Shown here: one piece after another, positions 1 through 9,655 of the stretch
Layout of the letters: each line of letters begins with the position of its first letter
Numbering within the stretch: the stretch's first letter is position 1
Assembly: GCF_004322755.1 (NCBI RefSeq)
Contig: NZ_CP036401.1
Coordinates: 3,224,001-3,288,000 of the forward strand
Reading direction: 5' to 3'
DNA from: Pseudoduganella albidiflava
Lineage (GTDB): Bacteria; Pseudomonadota; Gammaproteobacteria; Burkholderiales; Burkholderiaceae_D
Length of the DNA: 64,000 nucleotides
The notes under the pieces: generated by a model
Seen by the model: the letters and a program-made list of their open reading frames with translations, nothing else
Databases searched by the model: none
Told to the model about the DNA's origin: nothing
Program-made: the position numbers and the translations under genes

Positions 1-1
1 C

Positions 2-1726
2 ATCGAAGCGCGCGCCATGGTCGAGGACAGCCTCGGCACCGCGATGTTCCGCGTGCTGGCCGGCCGGCGCCTGCGCGGCGCCATCGCCACCGCCCCCGGC
101 GAATGGGGCAATCACGTGTTCCTCGAAGTCGACTACGACACCAGCGCGCCGACCGAGACCTTCAACCTGTCGATCACCGAGCAGGTCATCGAGAACGGCC
201 GGCGGCGGGTGCTGCGCAACGAAGTGTTCCGCAACCTGACGATGGAACTGGCCGCGCCGAACTATGCGGTGGACACCGTCAACGAGACCTCGCGCATCGT
301 CCAGCTCGACCGCTTCGATCTCACGGGCACCGCCCTGGCCGCCCTGCCGACCACGGCGCCGTTCCCGCGGCCGGCCGTCTCCGGCAGCGAAGGCGCGGAC
401 CTGCCGATGCCGCCCGCGATACCGCCCAACACGTCGACCTTCGAGGTCACGGTAGCCAACGACACCGACCCGGCCGTGCCCCGTGCCACGCAGGTCGCCA
501 CGCTGAGCTACCCGGGCGCCGCGCCCCTCACGTACCAGGCGCTGCGGCCCTACATCGAATCGGCGATCCGGGCCCTGGCCCTGCCGGCGCTGGCCGAGAC
601 GGAACGCTCGCTGCTGGCCGGCGCCACGGTGCGCCTGCTGGGCAAGGGCACGGCCGCCAGCCCCTACCGGTTCGTGGTACAGGGAGGGCGCGGCAGCCCG
701 GACTATCTTGCCGGTTCCACCCTCACCATCGAAATGGCGATTGCACAGGACATGGGCTTCCCTATCGGCTCGATCGCCAACGTGCAGCAATACCAGCTGG
801 CCGATGGCCTCGACGGACTTTTGCCCGTCGACGACGCGGCGCTGATCGGCAGCGAAGCGCCGAAGACCGGCATCTACGCGCTGGAAGACGTCGACCTCGT
901 CAACATCCTGTGCATTCCCCATGCGGCCGACCTGGACGGCACCAACATGCGCGCCGTCTATGACCAGGCGGCCGTGTACATGGCGTCGCGGCGCGGCTTC
1001 CTGCTCATCGACATACCGCCGGCCACCGCCACGCTCGACGCGATGCAGACCTGGATGACGGAGAACGACTCCCTGCGCAGCCGCGACGCGGCCGTGTACT
1101 TCCCGCGCACCTTCGTGCCCGACCCGGCGAACGGCAACCGGCTGCGCAGCATCGGCGCCAGCGGCACGATCGCCGGGCTGTATGCGCGCACGGATGCGAC
1201 ACGGGGCGTATGGAAGGCCCCGGCCGGTACGGACGCCAAGCTTGAGAACGTGCAGGCGCTGGCGTATGCGCTGACCGACCTGCAAAACGGCGCACTCAAT
1301 CCGCTGGGCGTGAACTGCCTGCGCACCTTCCCCGGCTACAGCCACATTTCCTGGGGCGCCCGCACGCTCGAAGGGGCCGACACGCTGGCCAGCGAGTGGA
1401 AATACATCCCGATCCGGCGCCTCGCCCTGTATATCGAAGAAAGCCTGTTCCGCGGCACCAAGTGGGTGGTGTTCGAGCCCAACGACGAGCCGCTGTGGGC
1501 GCAGATCCGCCTCAATGTGGGCGTGTTCATGAACGGCCTGTTCCGCCAGGGCGCGTTCCAGGGCAAGACGCCGCAGGAAGCCTACTTCGTCAAGTGCGAC
1601 AAGGAGACCACGACCCAGGCGGACCGCAACCTCGGCATCGTCAATATCCTGGTCGGATTCGCGCCGCTGAAACCGGCGGAGTTCGTGGTGCTCACCATCC
1701 AGCAGATCGCCGGCGACCTGCAATAA
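2..1726 (+). CDS. Contractile tail sheath protein (5' end outside window)
   Basis: This gene encodes the outer sheath of a contractile injection system, whose contraction drives the inner tube into a target. The frame is open to the first base of the window, so the true start and N-terminal domain lie upstream; the ATG at 17 is probably internal. The visible part carries the sheath-like segment APGEWGNHVFLEVDY and ends with the highly conserved sheath C-terminus (FVKCDKETT, then a beta strand near NILVGFAPLKPAEFV). That C-terminal domain makes the inter-subunit handshake in this family. The stop codon is 10 bp before the tube gene, which fits co-translation of the two stoichiometric tail polymers. 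Family assignment is firm; the full length is unknown. Confidence 0.93.
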   Translation: MEARAMVEDSLGTAMFRVLAGRRLRGAIATAPGEWGNHVFLEVDYDTSAPTETFNLSITEQVIENGRRRVLRNEVFRNLTMELAAPNYAVDTVNETSRIVQLDRFDLTGTALAALPTTAPFPRPAVSGSEGADLPMPPAIPPNTSTFEVTVANDTDPAVPRATQVATLSYPGAAPLTYQALRPYIESAIRALALPALAETERSLLAGATVRLLGKGTAASPYRFVVQGGRGSPDYLAGSTLTIEMAIAQDMGFPIGSIANVQQYQLADGLDGLLPVDDAALIGSEAPKTGIYALEDVDLVNILCIPHAADLDGTNMRAVYDQAAVYMASRRGFLLIDIPPATATLDAMQTWMTENDSLRSRDAAVYFPRTFVPDPANGNRLRSIGASGTIAGLYARTDATRGVWKAPAGTDAKLENVQALAYALTDLQNGALNPLGVNCLRTFPGYSHISWGARTLEGADTLASEWKYIPIRRLALYIEESLFRGTKWVVFEPNDEPLWAQIRLNVGVFMNGLFRQGAFQGKTPQEAYFVKCDKETTTQADRNLGIVNILVGFAPLKPAEFVVLTIQQIAGDLQ

Positions 1727-1736
1727 GGAGAAGACT

Positions 1737-2255
1737 ATGGCCCAGTTCGCCGTCAACACGCATCGCTTCGACCCGTACAAGAACTTCAAGTTCCGCATCA
1801 AGTGGGATGGCCGGTATGTGGCCGGCATCAGCAAGGTCGGCGCACTCAAGCGCACCACCGAGGTCGTCGAACACCGCGAAGGCGGCGACCCGTCCACCTC
1901 GCGCAAGTCGCCGGGCCGGTCCAAGTACGAGGCCATCACGCTGGAGCGGGGTGTCACGCACGACCTCGAATTCGAGAACTGGGCCAACAAGATCTGGCTC
2001 GGCGGTGCCGGACTCGGGGCCGAAGTCAGCCTGAAGGACTTCCGCAAGGACCTGATCCTCGAGGTGTACAACGAGGCCGGCCAGGTGGTGCTGGCCTACA
2101 AGATCCTGCGCTGCTGGGTCTCCGAGTTCCAGGCCATGCCGGACCTGGACGCGAATGCCAACGCGATCGCCATCCAGACATTGAAACTCGAAAACGAGGG
2201 ATGGGAGCGCGACCGGGATGTCAGCGAACCGACCGAACCGGTGCTGACGGCTTGA
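1737..2255 (+). CDS. Inner tail tube protein (gp19/Pvc1-like)
   Basis: This 172-residue protein is of the T4 gp19-like tail tube family (Afp1/Pvc1), which stacks as hexameric rings to form the rigid inner tube. Length and sequence fit: an N-terminal FKFRIKWDGRYVAGISKVG strand pair, the loop RKSPGRSKYEAITLERGVT found in this family, and a C-terminal helix/strand ending WERDRD. The gene starts with ATG after a GGAG ribosome site, 10 bp behind the sheath stop. Only one tube gene is visible; relatives often carry two or three, so others may lie upstream of the window. Confidence 0.93.
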   Translation: MAQFAVNTHRFDPYKNFKFRIKWDGRYVAGISKVGALKRTTEVVEHREGGDPSTSRKSPGRSKYEAITLERGVTHDLEFENWANKIWLGGAGLGAEVSLKDFRKDLILEVYNEAGQVVLAYKILRCWVSEFQAMPDLDANANAIAIQTLKLENEGWERDRDVSEPTEPVLTA

Positions 2256-2266
2256 CGCCGCTTGCC

Positions 2267-3010
2267 ATGGGACCCGCATCGCCACCTGCGCCGATGCGCC
2301 CATTCGGCATGGCGCCCGACCTGGACGTGGATTTCAGCCAGGCGGACCGCCCTGCCCTGGTCACCGGCGTGCTGGCGCAATGCTGCGCCCGGCCCGACCC
2401 GGCTTTCTGGTGGCACCAGCCGGTCGGCCTGCGCACCACGGCGCTGCTGCACCTGGTGGCGCTGACCGATGCGCGCGACGAGATGCCGATGCACTCGACG
2501 TGCACGGCCTCCGGCTGCGGCGAGGTCTTTGCATTCGACCTGCCACTGCGCTCGCTGCCGGGCGACGCGCAGGATGCGGGGCCGCTGCGCGTGGCGTTCT
2601 CCGACGGGCGTACCGTCACGTTGCGGCGGCCAACCGGGGACGACCTGCGCCGCTGGCGCGCGGCACGCCCGGCAACGCGGACGGAGGCGCTGCGGACCAT
2701 GCTCGATACGCTGCTGCTCGACGGCGCGGCGGGCCCGGAAGACGAAGCCGGGCTGTCGGCCGCGCTGGCCGAGCTGGATCCGATGGTCGATTTCGCCGTG
2801 GCCTGCGCGTGTCCGGCGTGCGGCGCGGCGAACCAGGTGGCGCTCGACCTGGAAACACTGGCGCTGGCCCGGCTGGCGGCGCGCCAACGGGCGCTGCTGA
2901 TGGAAGTGCACCGCTGCGCCGCGCACTATGGCTGGACCGAAGCCGAGGTGCTGGCCATCCCGCCGGCACGCCGGGCCCACTACCTGGCATTGATCGAGGA
3001 AGAACGATGA
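2267..3010 (+). CDS. T4-baseplate-type assembly protein with two CxxC-type pairs
   Basis: The protein is about 247 residues and probably a baseplate or tail-assembly protein of the kind that follows the tube gene in phage-like injection loci. Seen directly are two cysteine clusters, CTASGCGEVF and CACPACGAAN, which could form one zinc site, and an alanine-rich helical C-terminus ending LALIEEER. A TTG at 2252 overlaps the tube stop and ATGs occur at 2267, 2294 and 2309. I chose 2267, but no strong ribosome site decides the start. The 3' end overlaps the next gene as ATGA. The baseplate role rests on position and general resemblance to T4 baseplate-type proteins. Confidence 0.7.
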   Translation: MGPASPPAPMRPFGMAPDLDVDFSQADRPALVTGVLAQCCARPDPAFWWHQPVGLRTTALLHLVALTDARDEMPMHSTCTASGCGEVFAFDLPLRSLPGDAQDAGPLRVAFSDGRTVTLRRPTGDDLRRWRAARPATRTEALRTMLDTLLLDGAAGPEDEAGLSAALAELDPMVDFAVACACPACGAANQVALDLETLALARLAARQRALLMEVHRCAAHYGWTEAEVLAIPPARRAHYLALIEEER

Positions 3011-3855
3011 GCGGATACTTTGGCGCGTTGCTGCGGGCCAGTGGCCTGGATGCCGGCGCATCCCTGGCGCCGGGGCGACCGGCGGCGCAAGCGGCGCTGG
3101 CCCCATCCGGCCTGGAAATGGAAGCGCCGGCTGACGAGGAAGCCCCGTCGCAAACCGGCGTGCGGGTGCCGCTGGCGCACGCCGGCGCGGCGCCAGCGCA
3201 GCCAGGCAACGTCACAATCGTCGACCTTGCCAGGGCGCCCGCCATGCAAGCTGGCCAAGCCGGGACGTACGGGCCGCCAGTCGCGCCGTCAGAGGCGCCT
3301 GCGCACCAGGCGGCGCTGGCCGGCCCTGCCGCGATCAATCCCGTGCCCCAGGCCTTCCTTCCCGCGACAGCTACCGAGGTCAGTACCGCGCCCCGTGTTG
3401 AAGCTCCTGTTGAAGCACCTGGTGAAGCTGCTACCGAATCCATCGCGCACGAAAAGGCGCCGCCCACGCCGCTGCAGGCGGTCCTGCAATGGGTGGCCGC
3501 CGACCCCGCAGCCGCGGCCGTTCCGGTGGCGCCGGCGTCCGCGGCGCGCGGCAAGGCAGCGGTCGCATCGCCGCATCACACCGAACCCCTGATGGAGCGC
3601 ATCGCCAGCCCGGCGCCGGTCGCGCCGGAACCGGCCCGCCCGGCGATGACCCATGCCGTTCACCCTGCCGCCGCGGAGCCCTTCGCCGTGCCGCCGGCGC
3701 GCCGCGACGATATCGTGGACATCTCGATCGGCACGATCCAGGTGAGGGTCGACGCGCCGCCCGCCCAGACCGTGGCGCTGCCGCAGCCGCCGGCGGTACC
3801 AGCCGCTACGCCACCGCGCAGTGCGCTCGCGCGGCGTTCGCTGCGCAGGATCTGA
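3007..3855 (+). CDS. Pro/Ala-rich disordered protein of the injection-system operon
   Basis: This 282-residue protein starts MSGYFGALLRASGL and is then almost entirely Pro/Ala/Val-rich and presumably disordered. It ends with a short ordered-looking motif, DDIVDISIGTIQVRV, followed by a basic tail. Similar proteins with a conserved C-terminal IxIGxIxVR strand are, as I recall, common at this position of eCIS operons between tube and DUF4255 genes. The strand may dock into the baseplate or cap while the linker stays flexible. Translation is coupled to the preceding gene (ATGA overlap), and the next gene starts 1 bp after the stop. No enzymatic motif is visible. The function is unknown. Confidence 0.75.
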   Translation: MSGYFGALLRASGLDAGASLAPGRPAAQAALAPSGLEMEAPADEEAPSQTGVRVPLAHAGAAPAQPGNVTIVDLARAPAMQAGQAGTYGPPVAPSEAPAHQAALAGPAAINPVPQAFLPATATEVSTAPRVEAPVEAPGEAATESIAHEKAPPTPLQAVLQWVAADPAAAAVPVAPASAARGKAAVASPHHTEPLMERIASPAPVAPEPARPAMTHAVHPAAAEPFAVPPARRDDIVDISIGTIQVRVDAPPAQTVALPQPPAVPAATPPRSALARRSLRRI

Positions 3856-3856
3856 C

Positions 3857-5011
3857 ATGTCGCTCGGCGACTCCCTCAGGGCGATCGGCGCCGTGACACG
3901 CCTGCTGCGCGAGCGGCTGGCGGCGGCCGGCTTCGGCGTCACGGTCGGCAAGCCGGAAGACGCCGCGTCGAACGACGCCAACGCCAAGGTCAACCTGTTC
4001 CTGTTCGAGACGGTCTTCGATCCCTACCTGCGCAACGTGCCGCTCCACGAAGGCGAACCGCCGCCCCTGTGGCTGGTGCTCAGGTACCTGCTGACCGCCT
4101 TCGATGCCGATGGCCGCAGCGACACGGCCGCGGCGCACGAACTGCTGGGCAGCGGCATGGCGACCCTGCACCAGATGAGTTTCCTGACCGTCCCGCCGGC
4201 CGTCGATCCCGCACTGCACTACAACCCCGAGCCGCTGAAACTGAGCTTCGACGAATCCAGTCCCGACCTGCTGACCAAGCTCATGCAGGGCAATGAAGAA
4301 CGCTTCCGCCTGTCTGTCGCGTTCCAGGTGCGCCCCGTGATGATCGTGCCGGGCAGCCTGCCGCGGAACGCGCTGCTCGTCGGCGTCGACTACAGCACGG
4401 TGCCGGAAACCATCATCGGCCAGGACGGCGTGCAGATCGACGTGCTGCCGTCGCTGGGCGCGCGGCTCGACCGCATCGAGCCGGCGCGCTTCGAGCCGGG
4501 GACCACCATCCGCGTTTTCGGCACCGACCTGGGCGGCGACATCGAGGTCATGCTGGGCGACGTGATGCTGATACTGGTGGAGCGGCGCAGCGATCACCTG
4601 GTCGTCACGGCCGAAGGCAGTCCCGGCACGCCGATCGCGTCCGGCACCACGCTGTCGGCCGGCGAGGTGCCACTGGTCGTGCGCCGCCGCCTGTCCGCCA
4701 CGCACACCCGTGGCAGCAACCTGCTGGCCGCCCGGTTGCTGCCCCAGGTCGCCGGCGCGGCGCTGGTGGCGGGCGACCTGCGCCTGCAGGGCCTGCTGCT
4801 GGGCACCGCCACGGACGACGTGATGGTGCTCATCGTGCGCGAAACCGACGGCATGTCGATCCACCTGTTCGATACCGTCACCGTCAGCGCCGACCAGCAG
4901 ACGCTTACCGTGGCCGGCGCCCAGGCGGCGCTGCCGGCCGGCACGTATCGCGTGATCCTGCGGGTGAACAACCAGCAGGCCAAGGCCGCTCCCCTGGTGG
5001 TGGTGCCATGA
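3857..5011 (+). CDS. DUF4255 / Pvc16-type tail cap protein
   Basis: This 384-residue protein has an N-terminal DUF4255 (Pvc16 N-terminal) domain in about residues 1-180 (segments DANAKVNLFLFETVFDPYLRN, shortened here, and HYNPEPLKLSF). It is followed by IPT/Ig-like beta domains (ARFEPGTTIRVFGTDLGGDI and a C-terminal AGTYRVILRVNNQQA). In Afp/PVC particles the homologue closes the distal end of the tube and sheath. The start is the ATG at 3857 (MSLGDSL). An in-frame start at 3821 lies inside the preceding gene and is less likely. It overlaps the ATPase gene by ATGA, matching the usual pairing of cap and ATPase genes in eCIS operons. Confidence 0.9.
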   Translation: MSLGDSLRAIGAVTRLLRERLAAAGFGVTVGKPEDAASNDANAKVNLFLFETVFDPYLRNVPLHEGEPPPLWLVLRYLLTAFDADGRSDTAAAHELLGSGMATLHQMSFLTVPPAVDPALHYNPEPLKLSFDESSPDLLTKLMQGNEERFRLSVAFQVRPVMIVPGSLPRNALLVGVDYSTVPETIIGQDGVQIDVLPSLGARLDRIEPARFEPGTTIRVFGTDLGGDIEVMLGDVMLILVERRSDHLVVTAEGSPGTPIASGTTLSAGEVPLVVRRRLSATHTRGSNLLAARLLPQVAGAALVAGDLRLQGLLLGTATDDVMVLIVRETDGMSIHLFDTVTVSADQQTLTVAGAQAALPAGTYRVILRVNNQQAKAAPLVVVP

Positions 5012-7272
5012 CGCTGCCACCGCCCGCCGCCGCCCGGCACGCCGCGCCGCCCGCCGATCCGGCTGGCGCACCAGAAGTGGTGGCGGCAGCCAAGCCATCT
5101 GCCGCACCAGCCAGCGCTGTTGCGGTCGGCCCCGGCCCCGAACCTGCCGCCGAACCAGCCACCTTCACGCGCGGGCTGTCCGCGCAGGAGCCGTTCGCCG
5201 CGTACTGGCTCGGCCAGGTCACGCTGCGGCTGCGCCGGGAAATCTGCTGGCTGTGGCGCGAACGGGATTGGCAGGCCGCCACCGATCTTCCGGCATCCGC
5301 GTTGCCGCCACCGGTCGACCGGGCGCTCGCCGCGCTCGACCAGCTTCGCTACGAGCACGACAAGCAGGCCTTCTTCGCCGGCGACGTGACGGCGCGGCAC
5401 CTCAGCGACCGGATCGGCACGGCCGCGCCACCGCAGCTGGACGGGCACGCGCGGCGCGGCTCGTTCGGCTGGGTCGCGCGCGAACTGGACCTGGAACCGG
5501 TCGAATGCTTCGTGCTGGCGGTGGCCCTGCTGCCGGTGCTGGACAGCGCGGCAGGCCACGTGATCGCGTGCTGCCTCAACGAGCCGTCGCGCACCGCACC
5601 CTCTTTCGCGCTTGCGCAACGCCTCTGGGACGATCCCGGAGCCCTGGTGCGCTGCTTCGACCCGGCCCACAGCCTGTTGCGCCACGGCTTGCTGGCCGGT
5701 GGCGGCCCGATCGACTGGCAGGCGCCGCTGTCCGTGCCGCCGCTGGTGGCGCGCGAACTGCTGTTTGCCGGCGCGCCGTTGCCGGCGGCGCTGGAGGCCA
5801 TCGCTGCGGAGGAACTTCCCGAGTCGCCGGCTGCGGCCGCGATGGCGCGCGCCGCGGCCCTGGTCACGAACATTGGCGCGCAGGCACCGCGCCGCGGCAT
5901 GCGCATCGTGCCCGTCATCGGCGTGCGCGGTGCGCCGCTGGCGGAAGTCGCGGCGGCCTGCACGGCGCTCGCCGGCGTGCGCACGGTGCAGCCGAGCCCC
6001 GCGCTGCCACCCGAGCAGCTGGCGCAGGCCCTGAGTGCGGCGTGGCTGCGCGGCCATGCCGTCTACCTGCCCGCCGGCTTGCTGGCCGACCCCGGGGGAC
6101 ACGACGGCGCGCTCCGGCCGCTGCCGTTGCCTGGCCTGCCGCTGGCGGTGTTCGTCGGCGGCCACGAACGCGCCGCGCTGCGTGGCCTGGGCGCCAATGG
6201 TCCGGCAGAGGTGATGCCGGCGCTCGTGGTGCCAGCGCTGGGCTATCGGGAACGGCTGGCGGCGTGGCAGCGCGCGCTGCCGCAGGCCGGCCCTCTGCTC
6301 CCGGAACTGGCGCGCCGCTTCCGCTACGAGCGCACGGCCATCGCGCGGGTTGGCGCCGAGCTGGCCGCGCTGGAAACGCCACCCGGCGAGGCCGAGATGC
6401 TGGCCGCCGCGCGCGCCGACCTCGACCTGGGCACGCTAGCGCAGCCCGTGACGCCGCGCTTCAGCCGGGATGAACTGATGCTGGCCCCGCCGCAGGCCCG
6501 GCAGATCGACGAGATCGTCGCCGCCATGGCCGCGCTGACGCGCGTGCATTACGAATGGGGCACGGCGCGGGCGTGGAACGAAGGCGGTCTCACGGCGCTG
6601 TTCGCCGGGCCACCCGGCACCGGCAAGACCATGGCGGCCGAAGCCATCGCCGCCGCGCTGGACCTGCCCCTGTACCGGATCGACCTGTCCCAGGTGGTCG
6701 ACAAGTACATCGGCGAGACGGAAAAGAACCTGCGCCGCCTGTTCGACGCGGCCGATTCGGCCGACGTGATCCTGTTCTTCGACGAGGCCGACGCGCTGTT
6801 CGGCCGGCGCACGGAAGTGAAGGATGCGCACGACCGCTACGCCAACCTGGAGATCAGCTACCTGCTGGAACGGATGGAGCGCTTCAAGGGCCTGGCCCTG
6901 CTGGCCACCAACCGCAAGAAGGATGTCGACGAGGCCTTCCTGCGCCGGCTGCGCTTCGTCGTCGAGTTTCCGCTGCCGGAAGCGCCGGTGCGCGCGCACA
7001 TCTGGCGCAGCGTCATTCCGCCCGGCGTCGACGCCAGCGCGCTCGATATCGAGTTCCTGGCGAAGCGCTTCGCGCTGGCCGGCGGCCATATCCGCGCCAT
7101 CGTGTTCCAGGCATGCCTGCAAAGCGCCGCCGAGGGCGCGCCGCGCCGCCTCACGATGGAAGCCGTGGTGCTGGCCGTGCAACGGGAATATGAAAAGCTC
7201 GACCGCGCCAACAGCCTGGACCAGTTCGGGCCCTATGCCGCCCTGGTGGCGGAGCAAAGGATCGTACGATGA
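5008..7272 (+). CDS. AAA+ ATPase of the injection system (Pvc15-like)
   Basis: This 754-residue protein has a long N-terminal half with a Pro/Ala leader and a helical region containing [10 protein letters not shown]-terminal AAA+ module follows: Walker A GPPGTGKT near residues 534-541, Walker B ILFFDEAD near 588-595, and the arginine-containing [13 protein letters not shown] segment after it. Pvc15/Afp15 ATPases are needed for assembly or effector loading of extracellular injection systems and are a hallmark that separates them from phage tails. Starts overlap the flanking genes (ATGA at 5008 and 7269). The sensor and C-terminal lid regions look intact, so the enzyme should be active. Confidence 0.92.
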   Translation: MTLPPPAAARHAAPPADPAGAPEVVAAAKPSAAPASAVAVGPGPEPAAEPATFTRGLSAQEPFAAYWLGQVTLRLRREICWLWRERDWQAATDLPASALPPPVDRALAALDQLRYEHDKQAFFAGDVTARHLSDRIGTAAPPQLDGHARRGSFGWVARELDLEPVECFVLAVALLPVLDSAAGHVIACCLNEPSRTAPSFALAQRLWDDPGALVRCFDPAHSLLRHGLLAGGGPIDWQAPLSVPPLVARELLFAGAPLPAALEAIAAEELPESPAAAAMARAAALVTNIGAQAPRRGMRIVPVIGVRGAPLAEVAAACTALAGVRTVQPSPALPPEQLAQALSAAWLRGHAVYLPAGLLADPGGHDGALRPLPLPGLPLAVFVGGHERAALRGLGANGPAEVMPALVVPALGYRERLAAWQRALPQAGPLLPELARRFRYERTAIARVGAELAALETPPGEAEMLAAARADLDLGTLAQPVTPRFSRDELMLAPPQARQIDEIVAAMAALTRVHYEWGTARAWNEGGLTALFAGPPGTGKTMAAEAIAAALDLPLYRIDLSQVVDKYIGETEKNLRRLFDAADSADVILFFDEADALFGRRTEVKDAHDRYANLEISYLLERMERFKGLALLATNRKKDVDEAFLRRLRFVVEFPLPEAPVRAHIWRSVIPPGVDASALDIEFLAKRFALAGGHIRAIVFQACLQSAAEGAPRRLTMEAVVLAVQREYEKLDRANSLDQFGPYAALVAEQRIVR

Positions 7273-7535
7273 CACCCACCCGCACACGCCTGCGCATCGA
7301 CCGCCTGGAACTGGACCTGCGGGGCATCGCACCCGCCACGGCCAGCGCCATGGCCCACGCATTGGGTCCGGCCCTGGCCCAGGCCCTGGCCACGAAGGCG
7401 GGCGCGGTGCCGCCCGCGCCGGCCGGGCAACTCGACGCCGGCCGCATCACGGCGCCCGCGTCGACCGATGCCGGCGGGCTGGCGGGGCGGATCGCCACGC
7501 GCATCGCCACCACCGTGCGGGGAGAGTCGTCATGA
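7269..7535 (+). CDS. Small hypothetical protein of the injection operon
   Basis: This 88-residue protein has ATGA overlaps with both neighbours, which argues that it is really translated. It has a short beta-prone start ([14 protein letters not shown]), then an amphipathic Ala-rich helix, a Pro/Ala linker and a final basic helix. No known domain, cysteine or signal peptide is seen. Small proteins of this kind sit between the ATPase and CIS-tube genes in related loci. A scaffold or adaptor role is inferred from position only. Confidence 0.7.
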   Translation: MTPTRTRLRIDRLELDLRGIAPATASAMAHALGPALAQALATKAGAVPPAPAGQLDAGRITAPASTDAGGLAGRIATRIATTVRGESS

Positions 7536-8200
7536 CCTTGCTGCGCGGCGCCCTGATCGAGTACGGGACATCGCTGATCGGGCCGATCCCGAACGTGGTG
7601 ATCTTCCAGTACAACCCGGAATCCCTGGCCCGCACGCTGCAGATCCCGGCGCGCCCGACCGGCAGCACGCGCCGCGAAACCACGCAGGCCGGCGAGAAGA
7701 CCTTCGAGCGCATCGCCTTCAAGGCGCACTTCAGCGCGGCCAACATGCTCGACGAAGGCAAGGTGCTGGCCGACCTGTTCGGCATCGGCCCGCAGCTGGC
7801 GGCGCTGGAGAAGATGGTGCTGCCCAGCGCGAAGCTGGCGGGGCTGATCGGCGCCGCGATCGACGCCATCGGCAGCGCGCTGGGCGGCGGCGACACGCCG
7901 GAGCCGGCCCAGCCGATCCCGCGCGAGACCTATCCGCGCATCCTGTTCATCTGGGGCCCCACGCGCGTGCTGCCCGTCACGATCGACTCGATGAGCATCA
8001 CGGAACTGGACTACGACGCGATCCTGAACCCGTTGCGCGCCGAGGTCGACATCGCCCTCAGCGTGATCGACGTGGACGACTGCTCCGACGACATCCTGGC
8101 CAAGGGCGCGCTCACCTATTCGACGATCGCCAAGGAAGCCCAGGCGATCGCCAACCTGGCCAACACGGCGGAACAGGCCGTGGACCTGATTCCCCTTTGA
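7532..8200 (+). CDS. CIS tube adaptor protein (Pvc7 N-terminal-like)
   Basis: This 222-residue protein carries the CIS-tube domain seen at the N-terminus of Afp7/Pvc7, which joins the inner tube to the hub. Recognisable parts are [16 protein letters not shown] at the start, [16 protein letters not shown], and the strand pair [15 protein letters not shown] with [20 protein letters not shown]. In Afp7/Pvc7 a LysM domain follows in the same chain; here it is encoded by the next, separate gene. The ATG at 7532 overlaps the previous stop. A 32-bp gap with a CGGAGA site precedes the LysM gene. Confidence 0.88.
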   Translation: MTLLRGALIEYGTSLIGPIPNVVIFQYNPESLARTLQIPARPTGSTRRETTQAGEKTFERIAFKAHFSAANMLDEGKVLADLFGIGPQLAALEKMVLPSAKLAGLIGAAIDAIGSALGGGDTPEPAQPIPRETYPRILFIWGPTRVLPVTIDSMSITELDYDAILNPLRAEVDIALSVIDVDDCSDDILAKGALTYSTIAKEAQAIANLANTAEQAVDLIPL

Positions 8201-8232
8201 CCCCGCCCTTTCACACGCTGCCCGGAGAGCCC

Positions 8233-8505
8233 ATGTTCCTGCCCAACTCACGCTACGCCAAGGTCGGCACGGTCACTACGACGACATCGACCGGCACCAC
8301 GGTGGTGGCCCTGAAGCTGCGCCACCTCACGCCTGCCGGCGGCCAGCCGCACACGGTGCACGCCGGCGACCGGCTGGACCTGTACGCGCAGGCCCGCAGC
8401 GGCGACGCCACGCAGTTCTGGCACATGGCCGATGCCAACACGGCCCTCGACAGCCGCACGCTCGTCGAGCGGCCCGGCGCCACCATCACCCTGCCGGAGA
8501 CCTGA
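8233..8505 (+). CDS. Short LysM-type baseplate protein
   Basis: This 90-residue protein has a LysM-like C-terminal half: HTVHAGDRLDLYAQARSGDATQFW, here shortened to VHAGDRLDLYAQ, followed by WHMADANTALDS. In phage tails and PVC particles such a domain lies at the hub-tube junction. The start ATG at 8233 has a good GGAGA site. The gene lies directly after the CIS-tube gene, so the pair equals a split Afp7/Pvc7. The frame is also open far upstream, but that extension overlaps the previous gene and is not needed. Confidence 0.82.
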   Translation: MFLPNSRYAKVGTVTTTTSTGTTVVALKLRHLTPAGGQPHTVHAGDRLDLYAQARSGDATQFWHMADANTALDSRTLVERPGATITLPET

Positions 8506-8506
8506 C

Positions 8507-9655
8507 GTGCCAGGGCAACGCTTCCAGGTTTGGTTCGGCAAGGAGCCGGCCACGGCGGAACAGCTGCGGCGCATCGAGGAAATCGAGGTGACGCAGGAAA
8601 TGGACGCCTTCTGGGAAGCGCGGCTGCGCATGATCCTGTGCCTCGATGCGCAAGGCACGTGGCAGCACTGGCCGGGCGATACCGCGACGCCGTTCTCGCG
8701 GGTGCGGGTGGAAATCGACATTGGCGATGGCCGTTTCGCCCCGCTGATCGACGGTCCCCTCGTCAGCGTGGACGCCGACCTCGATTCGCAGCCGGGCCGC
8801 AGCACGGCCACCATGGTGGTGCGCGACGACAGCGCCTTTCTCGACCGCGATGAAAAGATCGACCCCACTTACGAGAACCAGGGCGCCAGCGAGATTGCCG
8901 CCGCCATCTTCGACCAGTTCACCGATGTCATCCGTTCCGTCGACATCGAGGCCACCACGGGCAAGCCGCAGACCACCACGCGGCGCGGCACCGCCCTGCA
9001 GTTCCTGAGGGAGCTGGGCCGGGTCAACGACCGCCATGCCTACGTGTTGCCGGGCGAGCTGCCGGGCGCCAGCATCGGCTGCTTCCGCGCCGATCCGGAC
9101 GGTCCGGCCGGCCTGCCGCCGCTGGTGCTGATCGGCGCGGGGCGCAACCTGTCGAACGCGGAGATCACGCAGGACCCGCTGGGGGGCGAGCGCACGCAGG
9201 CGCAGGTACTGCGGGTGAGCGACCAGGGCGTCACGACGCTGGAGACCAGCGCGGCCGACCTGGGGCTGATGCGCGCCTTGCCGGCCCGGCCCGCCGACCT
9301 CACGCCGCGCCGCCTGCTGCACCCGGCGGACAACACGCGCGAGGATCCCGCGGCGGCCGCCACCGCCCAGGCACGCCGCAGCGGCTACGTGTACCGCCTG
9401 AGCAGCCACGTGGTGCCCGGCTGCTACGGGGCGGTGCTGGCCCCTTACAACAAGGTGCGCGTGGATGCCGGCGCCACGGCGTACAGCGGCGACTACCTGA
9501 TCACCCAGGTGGTCCACCGCATCACGCCCTCGCTGTATGTGCAGGAGCTGGAAGCGAAGACGGACTCCGTGACCGAGATTTCCGGCGCCGCGGTGGCCGA
9601 GGCGCTGGGCGGAGGGCTGAAATTGTCGGTGTCCTTGAGCGGAGGGATCTTCTGA
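8507..9655 (+). CDS. Baseplate hub protein (gp27 / VgrG N-terminal-like)
   Basis: This 382-residue protein is of the phage late-control gpD / VgrG N-terminal type that forms the trimeric hub under the tube. Supporting segments are RIEEIEVTQEMDAFWEARLRM, shortened here to EVTQEMDAFWEA, then GTALQFLRELG and the C-terminal YSGDYLITQVVHRITPSLYVQ. The start is a GTG at 8507 preceded by GGAGA at 8496-8500. An ATG at 8432 lies inside the LysM gene and is unlikely. In Afp8/Pvc8 the hub and spike are one chain; here they are two overlapping genes (TGATG at 9653). Confidence 0.88.
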   Translation: MPGQRFQVWFGKEPATAEQLRRIEEIEVTQEMDAFWEARLRMILCLDAQGTWQHWPGDTATPFSRVRVEIDIGDGRFAPLIDGPLVSVDADLDSQPGRSTATMVVRDDSAFLDRDEKIDPTYENQGASEIAAAIFDQFTDVIRSVDIEATTGKPQTTTRRGTALQFLRELGRVNDRHAYVLPGELPGASIGCFRADPDGPAGLPPLVLIGAGRNLSNAEITQDPLGGERTQAQVLRVSDQGVTTLETSAADLGLMRALPARPADLTPRRLLHPADNTREDPAAAATAQARRSGYVYRLSSHVVPGCYGAVLAPYNKVRVDAGATAYSGDYLITQVVHRITPSLYVQELEAKTDSVTEISGAAVAEALGGGLKLSVSLSGGIF

